A DNA stretch of 64,000 nucleotides from Uloborus plumipes. Taxonomy: Eukaryota > Arthropoda > Arachnida > Araneae > Uloboridae. Location: contig JAXGGA010003939.1 of NCBI GenBank assembly GCA_038373865.1, positions 1 to 64,000 of the forward strand, written 5' to 3'. Positions within the stretch are counted from its first letter, which is position 1; every line of letters starts with the position of its first letter. Both the position numbers and the translations under genes were made by a program. The notes under the pieces were generated by a model. The model saw only the letters and a list, made by a program, of their open reading frames with translations, did not search any database and was not told the DNA's origin. This document shows positions 12,501-26,542 of the stretch, piece by piece.

Positions 12501-15500
12501 AGAAAATTTGATATCATCAAGTCAGTGAGACATCTTTGGAAATAAAAATAAATTTCAAATTTTCTATCAATTTAGCGATTTTAGTGGTATTGGACGAAGT
12601 TCCCATACAACCAGCATTAAAACTCAATGTTTTGGGATTTTCAATTATTTGTTTTGTTGCAGAAAATAGTGCATTAAAAGATGTATTCATTTATAATTTT
12701 AATTTTGTTTCCCTCACATATTTTTGTATAAGGATTATTCATATTTAAACTTTGTTATTGGCATGAAGATGGGACTTTTAAATTATATCACATTGTGCAA
12801 CTATGTTATGAAATTGTATAAGTTATTGAGCTTTTTACTTTACCAGATTTCTTGTCTGTACTATAAACAACATCTGTTCTTGGCTGTTGAGCCCTTAACA
12901 TTGTCAGTAAAAACTATAGGTTGATCAGAGAATAACTTGTGGGTTGTCACTCTTGAGTAACTCCAGTAACAACGTAAAAAAAACTCTGCAATACGGTGAG
13001 ATATTTTTGCTTTGGATCGTGTATGAGAATGTTTTTGTGTTTGAAGCACAAGTTACTTTCGATCCCAGTATAGTTCATGATTGTCAGAATCCTGGTAGTC
13101 TCATGCACAGTAGGGTGGAGCGAAAATGACCGAAAAAAACTTTTTTTTGAATTTCAAATAGCTTGATGTGTCAAAATGTGCCATTTGGTCACTAAAACAG
13201 AGTGTGAAAATTTGAAGAGATTTGAAAAAGTTTTTGATCTCCCTTCGCGGCCTTTTGCAATATTTGGTGACATTATGCAAAAAATTGACTGTACATCAGA
13301 CAAACTGTTTTTCAGTTTAGCCAGGTTCAAGCACAACAAAATATCACAAATATAATAATTAATGCAGTAAACTATCAAAATACTAAATAAAATAATAGAT
13401 CACTAATGCAAAAATACAATAAAATGTGACAAATATTTACAAAGTAAAATGCGAAAATTCACGTTTTGTCTCAAATTTCGGCATTGGCTCTCGTAAAGCA
13501 AATCCAGTACGGACGAACCCATCTTGAGCTGTCTGTCACCAGCTTAACATATCTGTCCACGTCTTGAGTGTGATTTGGAAACTTCAAGTTTTTAAATTTT
13601 CCAACGGTTCCAATTTACTAATATATAATCTAAGAACCCAATTGGCTGTAGTGATCCATCGTGAGTGATTTAGGCAATCAAGGTTTCTATTTGCTAAAGT
13701 AAAGTTACATTCACTTTTGCTAATGCTATTGCACATTTTCAGTAGATAGCATTGATCTGAGGTTAACTTCTTCGGGTTTAGAATGGACACAGCTCCTCTA
13801 TCAACTGTATGGGTTTAACCCACTGACGGCTCTGGACGTCTTATCACGTCCATTTAACATGTAATTCTGGAACTGCAGGAAAAGGAAGTAACAGGCTGAT
13901 TTGTGCACGTAGCAAGCCGTTTTCCAATATCTCCAGAAAGGTCCCGTGGTCCTCTAGCAGACATAACAGCCACCGCAGAGGAGGCTTTAATGTTTCCTCC
14001 AGTCGTCGTATAACACCTACTCTACGTACCTGTGTTCACATTCATGCCATCACACCCTATAACTTTAATTCTCTCCGTTTGTGCATTCTTCTCTATGAAA
14101 CCAGAGACTATTGCCTCAGTAATGTCTTTTCTGAAGCTTGATGTCGGAGTAATGAGGCTGAAGTAAGAAAAACCTGGCTCTGCAATGGTTATATATCCTT
14201 CTGTCAGGAGTTTTCTGTGATAATTGCTGTCACTGTCGACTACTTGTGTTCAAGTTTACTATTTTCGACCATCAAAATATATTCCCTCTATTTCACGATG
14301 AGCCTGATTAATCTGATTATTATTTTGTTCGAGTTTCCTACGAGTTTTTCTTCTTTCTCTATGTGGATCTTACTTCGATCTATTGCTTTAGATCTGTCGA
14401 TTGGCCACACGCGACCAACATCGTGCAAAACTGATGTTGCCAATGCAGAAGCCGATCTGTCCGAGACTCCGATCTGATCGCAAGCTTTAGCAAGTGAAGG
14501 TAGAGAGATTGTCCTTTTCTTGCATTTCACATTGTCTTTGCCTTAGTCTCAATTAGTTTTTCATCAGGTATGTATCCGTCATCTGTCACACTACCCAAAG
14601 AGTGAGATTTTTCCTCGATACTGTCAGTATCGGCAAAATTGGATGTATTTTTCCTCTGTATGATACTTGGCTTATTTACTGGACTGAGAATGGCTTTCCC
14701 TCTTTTAATTTTTCTCCTCAATTTCGCCGCCCCCCCCCCTTATTTTTTCACCGCTTATGATCCTTCTTTTTCCTCTTTGATCATGCAGAAAAATGCATTC
14801 CCTTGCCGGAACTTTAAATTTTTTAAGGCAATTGCAGTTTGATGTCATGTCGAGGCACTGACATTTGCTGAGATCAAATAGGATATTGGCTTATTTACGA
14901 AAGTCAGTCAGTCTTCGCGTCGGTAGTTGATATTGTCTTTTTTCCCTTTGTAAACCTTCAGGATCGTATTGTATTTGTTGTGGAATGATCTCAGTTTTTC
15001 AATCGCAAGTGCTTACCGCACGAAGGTAGGTCTTTGTCCAGATCTCTTTCACATCATAACAACGTTTGTGCAATCTATCAAATAATGGTGTGTATTTTCC
15101 GTTTCCATCTTATCGTAGTTGCATATATTTTTTCATAACATCGGTGTAAGTTGGAACGGGAAGTTTCTTGGAGAGCCAAATATTACGCATGATACTTCAT
15201 CTCTTGTGACTGTAATCAATTTGATTTATACAACAAATGTAATGTTTATTCAGGCATGAAAGTTTTCCGCTTTAACGCGGAAATCCGCTTTTTGAAAGCT
15301 CTCAGCACTGTTTCTGAGATCGATGCAAATCCGTCGAGAACTCATGACAGGAAATGAGGGGGGAGGGCTATAAACCCGACTATAAATCACTAGCTTATCA
15401 GTTATTTTCGTATCATTTTTTATTTTGATAAATTCTCTAAAATACAGTGGTGCAAGTGCTGCGCCAATTGTGCCACGCTGCGTCAAATAAAGAATCTTGC

Positions 15501-18500
15501 GCCATCCTGCTCTCAAACGCACTTTTTGATTGAAATTGCGCCTGACTGCGCCAAAACGGCCGTTTTTCTAGCGAATATCGCGAAAAAGTGGCATAACTTC
15601 TGCTTTTGTTAACCGTACGTTATGACGGTTGCTATAGGAATATTCTGAACACGTGCGTCGCGAAAAATATTCTCCTTGTCTGAAATTTCAATCCTTTTGC
15701 ATCTTGCAAAAATTTTGATATTTTTCACAATCCAAAATTATTTTGACATATGCTACCTCAGCTTAACTTATTTTATGTTTTATTTTGAGAAAAAATAAAT
15801 TTATTTTTAGAAGCATGTCAACATCTAGCGTTTACGTGGCGGACGAAGCTTCTTATGTTGAAGATTTCAATCCAAATGCATCTTGCAAACATTTTAATAT
15901 TTTTGACAATTGACCGTTATTTCGACAATAGATACCTTCCATTAGCGTATTTTAGCTTATATTTTGAAAATAAATAATTTATTTTTTTCGATTTAAAAAA
16001 CCTATTAATTTTTGCAAGCTTGATTTTAATAAGCATTAGGTTATCCATTGCTTCATTTTTTGGAAAACAATTGAAACGATCAAGCACATAATGTTTAATT
16101 ATGGCTTTGTACTGAAAGGCAGTATTTTGATAAGTTGAATTTGTAAAATTATAATTTTAAAAGCTTAAAATAGAATTTTCCATGCTACTAGCAGCAGTGC
16201 TCTCATTAGGTCATTAAAGGAAAGAATTTCTTGCTCCCGAAGATGCTCCCAAACCACATTTGGTCACTTGCACCCCTGAAAATATCATTTGTCATGTCTG
16301 TGATTATCCAGTGGTAGATCTTCAAAATTGCTTGACATTTTTATAAATGATTTTCCACCTGCTACATAAATAAAACTGTCATGTGAAAACTGAGTGTATT
16401 TTATGAATTTACAATATTCAAAATTCTGAACAAAGTTATTTTTCTTTTCATAAATTGGTAATTATGAAAATAATTGATTTTAAACTCTTGACTTAGTGCG
16501 AAATAAATATTTCCAGAAATGAAAGTAAGATTTTGTTTTTCGGTTATGTACTTTTATATGTACATGAAACATTTTTAAGGCATTTAATAATGTCTGCAAC
16601 CTCATCTTACATGGTATATGCGTTCGGTGGCGTTAATTTAGCTCCTGCGAAAAGTTCAGCTTTTTTTGTCAACTGGCACTTTCATGCCTGTTATTATTTC
16701 ATAAATAATCACAATATATTTATATTATTATTTATGCAACAATTTTATTATTCATATGGTAGAAAATACCTCTTTGAAAAACAAATATACAACTTCAATT
16801 GATTTTCAGCTTAAAAATAGTTCGATTCCAATCTAACAGTAAACTGAAATAGTTATGGTTTCGCATTTTCGTATTGTAATTTAATAGCAATAGTATTATC
16901 TAATAATATTAGCAATAATATAATAAGCCAGGTTGAATACAGACTGAACGTAGTTACAAAGTCATAAATAAAAATCCATCACTATATAAAAAGAAACTAA
17001 CCTTTGAATATCTACTACACTTACAGGAGGACTGCTGCAAAACTAATGATAACAGGAGGGAAAATAACCTATTATTTTTCTAATAACTACTGATGCCATC
17101 CACCGAAATTAAAGTGAAGTATGAAAAATGTCAATTTTAGTAACTATCGATGGAAAAGGTGAAAGAAAATTGTAGGACAATCAAAGTGCCCTACAAAGTC
17201 TTTTAATGCAGTATTTTGGCATAAAACCTCGAAATGCCAGTTTTTCAGCAAGGCGAAGGGAGATCAAAAAATTGTCAGAAAATATTGTGATTTTGCAGTA
17301 TAGTTACTATGTACAAAAGGCACGTTTTCCGCATACAAGCTTAAAAAAATAAAATAAAAAGTTTTTTCGCTCCACCCTAATGCACAGTAGCATAAACAGT
17401 TTCATTAAGCTGATAGCTGTGATCCTTGTTACCATTGCATTGGACTTAGCAATATAAAAGTTCTGAAATATCTCTTGGACAATGCACGAAAATCTGAAAA
17501 TTTTCTCAGTTTTAGTTCAACCCTTAAAACTAAATACTAATGAAATAAGTATATACATTAATTAAAAACTTTACTGTAAAAGCCCAATTAGAGGAAGAAA
17601 AGAGAAATCGAATCAATACTTTCTTTTTTTGCATAGTTAATCACTTGAGAATTAGTTCGTTAACAAAATGCACAAAAAATGTTACTAGAAATTCAAGAGA
17701 AAAATTTTAATAATATTAATTGAGTTTAAAAAAACAAAAGAATAAAATGGCAGAAACTAAGTTGTTTCAAAGTTTGGGATTGCAGAAGTAAAGCATTTTC
17801 TTACACAAGATTGACAATTGATCCCATTAAAACAAATATCTCACAGGCGCTGTTGCACTTTCACCCAAAATACAGTAGTTGAAAAAATAACTTTGTATCG
17901 CTAATTATAATGTATGCTTTCATTTGTTTAATGAACAATTGATATTTCATTGATTTTAATTTATGATATATTTGCATTAATTTATTTATATGTTGCTAAT
18001 GATTTTGTATAGTTTGCTTCTAGTGAAATCAAGAAGCCTCAAAAAATAAAGAAGTCAAAGTAAGTTTCAAACACTTTGTCATGACTAACAGCTTTCTGAT
18101 AATTTTAGTAGCTCAATTTTAATATACATATATTTTACACCTACTTTTATACAAATTTACATTAATATATGGCATTTATATCCTCCTCATTTTTATAGAA
18201 TAAAATATATAAAACTGTACCGTGCTATTATTGCAATGTAGCATCGACCAAAAGAAATCTTGTCTAATTTTATAGTTAGCATCTCTGCATTGGTGCTGCT
18301 AAATCCATGAAAATGTTAGTCTGAATTTTATTTTATTGCACAGCGCTTTCAATATTTTTCAAAGGAAATGACAAACAGCTTTATTTTGTCTTGTTGATGC
18401 GAGCAATTCTGAATTTCCTCTTGTTTTAAAATAGTTTTATGAAGTAGAACGATTTTTTTTTAAGTTTCAAGTAGCAGTTTGTGATTCTTAAAAACATAAA

Positions 18501-21500
18501 AGGATATCAGGAAAAAATGGACATTAATTTAAAAAGTAAGCTATAAATTTATAACTAGTTTTAATTTAAAAACAGCTCTACCCTGAATAAATTATGTGAA
18601 GACATTCAAGGAATAATCACAAAAAACAATGAAACTTAAAGAAATAATTGACTTCAAAAAATACTTCAATAATGATTGAAACATGGATGTGTTGAACGTT
18701 AAAAAGCAAACTGATCAGCATTTTGGAGCACATGAGAAAACTTGCTTTGAATAATTAAAAAATATATGTAAGAATTTAAAAAAAACTACCACAAAAACCT
18801 GGGTATGGGCTGCGACTTCTGCGTGAAAAAATGCAATTTCATCTTTACTGCTGCTCATACAATGGTGCTGCTTTTGTGCTGATTCTTCTTCCAGATAATA
18901 ACACCAGAAGTAAGTTGCTAATTCGAAGAATAAATAAAAGGCCGGGAAAACCTTGTTAACTTCAACATACAATGCTAAGATCAGAAGAATCTCTTTTCCA
19001 GCTTTCCCTTGAATAATTATCGATGGAAGGGGTAGAAAAATGCAGATAGGATACTTCAGTAACCCTGTGGCAGAAAGCTGCCAACACGGTGACATTGTCG
19101 CAGAATCAGGGAGACAGTGTGCAGAAAGATTTTTGCGATTGTTCGAAAAAAAAAGGCTAAGAAAAAAAATAAGATAAAACAGCCACCAAAAAAAAAAAAA
19201 CCCTATGAATCTATAGTATTAATGTTAACATTTTTATAAATGTAAACACCTTGTGTTGCTGTAAGAATGTTGCATATATTTATTATTGAAGAATATTCTA
19301 GTGTTGCAGAAAGAAATTGGTTCTAGAAAATTTGTTGCAGAAAGCTGAAAAAAAATCTGCCACAGGGTCAGTAACAAAAGCATTTTGTTATCTTTTCTGA
19401 CATCCTTAACTGGTGTCCCTGTGAAGCCAAGACTTGTGTGCTTCCCCAACTCTGCTGTGTAGCTGTCAGCTATCTCTGCTGACACTGTGCAAGAAGGAGG
19501 GTTAACACCTATTCAGACATTAAGACAGTAAACAAATAAAGGGACAGAGTTCCTTGAATAGAGCAATATAGTTAACAGCTACTTAAACTTTAAAACTTAA
19601 TTCTAGGAAAATAAATGGAGGGCTTTTAAAGACCACTTGGGTGTTTTTATGTTTCTTTTATGAGGTACAAACGTAAGGGAATCCAAAAAAGCAACATAAA
19701 AGGGTTGATGGCTAAGAGAAAGGCAGTGGGGAAGGGGATTAACATTTTCCTAGTGCTTTAACATAAGATAAAGGGATAGGAGAAGGAGGATAGAAATTTA
19801 TAACCGGGTCCTTGTTGAGGTTCTGGGAGACACAAATTGTCAACCTTGTCCTACAAAAAAGAGATGCTCGCACCCCCCTTTATTTAGCAGTTGACTAGCT
19901 CACTTTGCTCTCGCTTCCTCGAAGAGCTAATTACGACATTGTGAGAGTGCTCCTAGATTTGTATAGTTCTTCTATAATTTATAGCATTCATTTGATAAAA
20001 AGTATGGCTCCTAAAGGTTTAAAAGTTACACCGGGGAGTATAAACTTTGTATTTGTAAAGAAGGCGGAGCGAATTGGGAATCAAACTGCAACTTGTAAAC
20101 TTAGTGTTGATGAGAAAATTCATACGGCAATGGAAGAAGGACAGAATAAGTGTGCTTGCAATACTGCAAAACAAACGAGCAAACAGGACAAGAAATGTCT
20201 GATATGGAAAGCTGGAAGAAAATCTAACTGTGTGGATTTGAGAAAGGAGAAATACTGCTCGTCCTATTTCAACAGTAAAAATAAGGCTGCAAACCAAAAA
20301 ATTGCATTGTCGTTGTATTTCATGGATTTTGGAGGCACATAAAAACGTGGTTTTTTACAGTAATTAAAAATTTGAAATGTTAACTGTAACTAATGTAAAT
20401 AAAATACATATAATCTGAAAAAACAAGAATTTTATTTTATTGCATTTTTGTAATTGTACTGTTAAAAAAAATCCTTTTAGATTGGAAAAGAAAAGTGATG
20501 CCAAAGAAGAAAAGAAAAAGAAAAGAAGGAATAGTAATAGATGTGATTCCATATCCTCTGCATCTGAAGCACCTTCACATGAAGATTTAAATCCTTCCAG
20601 TTCCTCTTCCAAGTTATCTCAAAATGAAACTGAAAGTGAAGTTTCATCTTCAGCTCCTATTGAAGACTTAGAAAATCCGGAGGCTGTATCCAATTCTTCA
20701 TCGTTGAGTGAAGAAGGGACTGATGCCAAGACGAGGAAAACCTCTTTTACGGCTACTGAAAAGAACTGTGATGTTTCACAGAAGTCTCCTTCAGCTGTAA
20801 GTGATCTTAAAACAGCAAAAACCGTTACGGCAAATAAACCTAATACTGAAACTGAAGGCTGTTCAACTAAAGCCTCGGATAAATTATTGACCCCAAAATC
20901 TGCATTTTCAGGTAAGTAAGTGTTTGAATAAATATTTGTTTTTATTACAATGAGCTCTTGATTATCTGTGGAAGCTTATCCGTGGTCTTTCACACTTTCA
21001 AAAAATAAAACTTTGGTGATTAACTGAATAAAGATTAGGGTGAGGCGAAAAATAAAAAGTTTTTCAGATCAACTTCTAATAGTTGCCAAAAGTTGTCTTT
21101 GGTAATAGTTAGCTTTTGTGCAAAATTTGAGAAAAATCGATTAATATCTTCAGGTGGCGCTGCGATCGCAAAGTTTTATCATAGCTTTTATCGGGATTTT
21201 CTGGTTAAAATATGAGAAATAATGCCGTTAGCTAATCTCATTGCATTTTTTTTACTCATAAGATATATTCATGCATTCAAAGCATATGAAATAACTCACA
21301 AAAAATATTTTATATGATATATTTATATTTCAAGCATTTAAAAGGAAACAAAAACGTGAAAAAAAGTGATTTTTTTGAAATATAAATATATTATATAAAA
21401 TAATGTTTGTGAGTCATTTCATATGCTTTTAATGCATTAAAACATCTTTTGAGTAAAAAAAACGCAAAGAGACTAGCTAAAAGCATTCTTTTTGATATTT

Positions 21501-24500
21501 TAACCATAAAATCCATAACAAAGCTATGGTAAAACTTTGCGATCGCAGCGCCCCCTGAAGATATTAACCGATTTTTCTCAAATTTTGCACAAAAGCTAAC
21601 TATCACCAAAGACAACTTTTGGCAACTATTAGAAGTTGATCTGAAAAACTTTTTATTTTTCGCCCCACCCTAATGTAGATGTACACCCATGTTAATGTAA
21701 TACACTGACTGCCAAGCTAAGAGATAACTTGTAGTATATGAACTTAGCTGGTAGAGTTCACTTTAAGTTTGCTTGTAGTTACTGGATTTGCTGTTTTCGT
21801 AGATATTTGAGCATCTATGTCATACTCAGACATAAGTAGAAATATTTGGTTTCGTGGGAGGTACTGTAAAATCCAAACTAGCTCATGTGTACATTGGTTT
21901 TAGCACAGCTCATGGTCTAGAAATTTTTTTGCCGCTTTGCAGTCTTTGTTAACTAGTGTGAAATCGATTTTTGGAAATTCATGTATCTTTCTTCTCTTTT
22001 CTAATGATATCCAGGGGTGATTGTGTTCCGGTATTTTACCGGATTTCCGGTATTTTCATTATCGATTCCGGTATTTTCTTATTCAAAAATAACGGAAATA
22101 AAATACTTTTAATTGGGCTTTTATCTTCCCACCTTCAGTATTTTTTTCTCCTTCGAATTTTCGATGATTATACCGATAATTATTGATATTATTCATCAAA
22201 TAGAAAAGTTAAGATGCCATTCTATTTTATTTTACTTAGTAAATTAATTTATTTGCATCTTTTTCTATTTTGATGCCTTCATTTTAAAAAATGCAATCAA
22301 TTCGCATTCGATATGATAATAGAATTTTTCTCATTTTTTATGCTTCTTTCCCTTTGGAAGACAAATAAATGAAATATCTTTTGATTTTTTTTAAAAATCA
22401 TAAATGTAAGAATTTCGAGCGAAATTCTGTGTCCTTTATGAAAATCAAAATGTCAAAAAAGTTAAAATTTGAAGCTCTAATTCAATTTTATTTTCGCTTC
22501 AGTTGGGTGTTTGTTTAAATCAAAGGCAGTTTCACATTCAAAATTTGAAAATCACATACAAAAAAAGTACAACAAAGGTTTTAATGTTTGTTCAACTTAT
22601 TTCCACACTAACGGCGCTTTTCCACTTAACGAGACGACAACGACGAAAGTCGGACGGTAATACTGCAACGATAAGTACGGTGCCATGCCGTCTACAGCAC
22701 GGTTTTTCCACTCAAACGATATCGTTTCTCCGAACGCCCCATTTTCTATTTTGTGGATGGTAAAAATATGTTTATCGTAGAGCTTTCAATTGTAAATCTG
22801 AAGTAAGTTTATTTGAATTCTCTTATATGCCATTTTCATACTTTAAGCGCCTTAATTTTGAAAATTGAGATCTCCTTATATCCGCTGTGAGAATCAGATA
22901 TTTTTCATATTCGATGCTTGCTATTTTTTGTTGAAAGGCAAACATAACATTTCTTTTTGTTTTAATTAAATTATTAAAATAAAAGTTTTAAACAAAACTT
23001 CATGCTCTTTTAAAGTATTTAAATGCTGAATCTCTGGCTTAATTGTATTTTTGTTTCCACTATTTAAATTTTTTAACACATGCATAACATCTTCAAATAG
23101 TATTCCACTTCAGTATTTATAAATATATCTTTGACTCAAATCATATTGTATTGATTAGGAGATTTACAGGTAATGCATCTAGATGAATTCTGTTCCACTA
23201 TTTCAATAACAAATGCAACTTGCATTATTTTATGAATATTTTCGCACCACTAACAGTAATCCTGTATAACTTTTTATTCTCTCCTTAAAATAATTTTTTG
23301 GAGATAATTTGTTCAACACTAGCTCAAAAGTATCTGTACTACTCATTGACACTTGGTTTTATCGCAAGCACAATATTTTGGCTAAAAACTATTTGAAACT
23401 ATTCAAATATATGCGAATATATGAAATATGCCTCCCCCCCCCCCACACACACACACACATACACATTTTTCTCTTTTAAACTTTCAGGTATTTTTGCATG
23501 AGCTCACAATCATCCCTGGATTATCAAACCTTCTAAAGTCACTGATACCAAACCAGTTGATACTTGATTTTTAGATCTACACTGCTAACTTGAGGAAATG
23601 AGTGACCAGGCAAATTTTATGCAAAAACAATCGCCTCCCCTATGCATATTTAGTGTGTAGCCTAACTTGATCTGTTCCTGTCAATCTGTTTGCACGATTT
23701 GCTGCATTTGTGTGTAATCCATTTGTAATGATGAGCATTCCTTTTTGAAATGATGAAAACATTTTTTTTTATGTATCTAAATAAATTTAAAAAAATGTTT
23801 AGAAGTAGAAATTCTCCACATTGTAAATAGCTCATGTTTTAAAAATATCTGTAAAATATATAAAAGAAAATTATTTTTGAAACAAAATTGATCACATTGA
23901 AAATTACTTTTATAAATCATTTGGATAAATCACAGATCTGGGTCACAGTGAGTCAGAGAAAAAGGCTTCAATGCAATCCAAAACTTAGGGCTTTAGATTT
24001 GTCACCTAGAGCTTGATATCCAGGCATCAAATTGCAATTTTTGTTTACAAAACGTGACTAACAACCTCTTATTTCGAACACTACTAAAGGGTAAGTTCGA
24101 AATCCATGTTCTTCCTTAAATAGTAATAAAAAATGATATAGTGCAGTGCATGGTAATCATCTACTGGATTTTTTTCTAGGAGTGTTGACTGATATGCATT
24201 GAGTTAAAATTTAAACCTTAGTTGTTTTTAATTTTTTGATAGTTTTTTATGCTATTACAGTCAAGCGCAGATTAATCTTGAGTGCAGGAAAATTACTATT
24301 TCAATAGGGTAATAGACATTTGGAATAGTCGGTTATAAGCACCTGTTATGAACCTCAAATGGGATGAATAGTTTTAAGTGGGCTCTTGACACTTAGAGGG
24401 CCTTGTACATAGCCATTGATCATTTTTGGGGTTCACCAGATTTTTCCTGAACAAAATTCTCTGGGAAACGAGAAAAGTCATGGCGCCTCGGGATTTTTGA

Positions 24501-26475
24501 GCTTGTTGAAAAAGCCCTTAGCCCTAGTCAAACGGTTAACCTTGGTCCTGTCTTACATGAACTGTCCTCTCCCCTTTATGTGTGATTTGTAACTGATGTC
24601 CTCATAAACCAAACATTGGTAGTAGCTTCCTCAAACTGCAACTCATTGGTGAGTGCCCTCTTTGATTTCCCAGATTCCTTATCGAATAGCTTGTACACGG
24701 CTAACGAATTCCGACTTCCTGATGCTGTCAGAATTTGTTAATTTTCTATGCAAACTGCAACCACAAGCTCCCAATTGTTTCTGAACTTAATAAACAAAAG
24801 ATCAAGCAACTTTTAAGAGAGCAGCAATTTCTGAATCAGTGTGACCTGCAGCTAAAGAGATGATAATGGCATGCATAAGTTCAATACATAGTCAGCTATA
24901 CAAAAGTGACTTTTGTATATGTAGAGCAGTATACAGCCGTGCTAAGCGCAAAAGTGGTATCTGCAGTCAAGCTCAAACTGAGAAAACTCTTCAAATTTTG
25001 CGCCACCATGTATTTGATTCAGATAAAACTTGTTCACATTTTTTTTTCTATTTCCCCATTCTCAAATGACCATATAATTTTATATTTTAGGTAAAATACG
25101 TTACAAAGAGCCACCTGGTGGCGAGAACTCAATTTTCTTAAAAAAAGCAGATACAACTTTTGTACTTAGCACGGCAGTATACTGGTGACTTTAGTGGATA
25201 CATGTTTTTTTTTTTTTTTCTTCATTTATTCAGTTTAAAGAGAAAGTTGTTTTAGATCCTAGGTTCTTACAAATTTAAGTGTAGGTAGTGTGTAAACTAG
25301 CTAAAAATGTAAAGCTCAAAGAGTTTGTTATACTTCATGTTCTTTGCTTTTTTTCTACATTTCAGAATACATTTCATTTCTTAGTTACAACTGCTTGCTG
25401 CTTTGGTGATTGAATTATTTTTTTAGTAAATTGGTCCCATCTAAATTGTGCTGTAAGTTTTCAAGTATGTTAAAGAAATGAGATAAGATAAACTTCTGAG
25501 TTCAGCAGTATAAAAACCTCTCTACTATAATCTCTATTTTCAGTATTATCCGTTTTCAAAGTTTAAATAGTTAATTTCTTACTTTATAAACTGTAAGAAA
25601 CTTAATTTCCATTTTGAATTTTGAATTTAGTGGACGTTGATCCTTTTAGTGAAGGAAAAGAGGATACATCACCTGGAAATAGTGTATGTATTTTTGTACT
25701 TCTATCCTTTATAGAATTAAACCTAATTCATCTCAATGTTTATGAATACTTAGCAATCAGCTGAGCTCACTGTTTTCGACTTTATTGACTTGTTTTATTT
25801 CGAATCGACAATTTTGAAAATCTACTTCATTTTGAGATTGATTGCGTGAAAGACGCACAAGAGTGCAGACGTTCTAATTTTTACAGAGTTTTATTAATTG
25901 CCATTATTCTCTCAGAAATATGATGAAATTATTAGTTGTAAATTACCTGTAAACTTCTTACTACATATATATACTTACCTATAAAATAAAATAACTTCTT
26001 TGTGATTTTTACTCTTTCCAACTGTTTCTTTCTTTTTTTTTTTTCAAATCCATTAATGGCATTACACCTTTAATGTATACTGTCGTCGGCAGGTAAATGG
26101 CAGTTTAAATGAGTTTTCAAGATATTTGAAGAAAAGCGTTTTTGATTTCCCACAAACATGAATAAAACATTGAACTATGAACATGGGCAATACTATATGT
26201 TCATACCAAAATATTTTTTGGGTAATAGCTTGAATTTTGATTTCGCAAGCTCAGAGAGCGGCAAAGCAGATACTACTGTTTACTTGCCTTTTTCATCTGT
26301 AATTATCATACAGAATTGACTGGCAGTCGGCAGTAACTGCACAGTATGCTACTAAATGTTAGGGGTCCCCCTGGGTGCTCACAAAGCTGGGTCCCAAGGG
26401 CACATTGTTTTTGAAAAAGTGGGTCCATTTTGAAAATAGTAGGTCCTCCAACTCCGCAAAAAAAAAAAAAAAAAA

Positions 26476-26542
<67 letters not shown>

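Noticed and set aside
18715..19095. 126-codon minus-strand frame
   Set aside because: No domain, overlaps a MITE end, and lacks any splice or start context.
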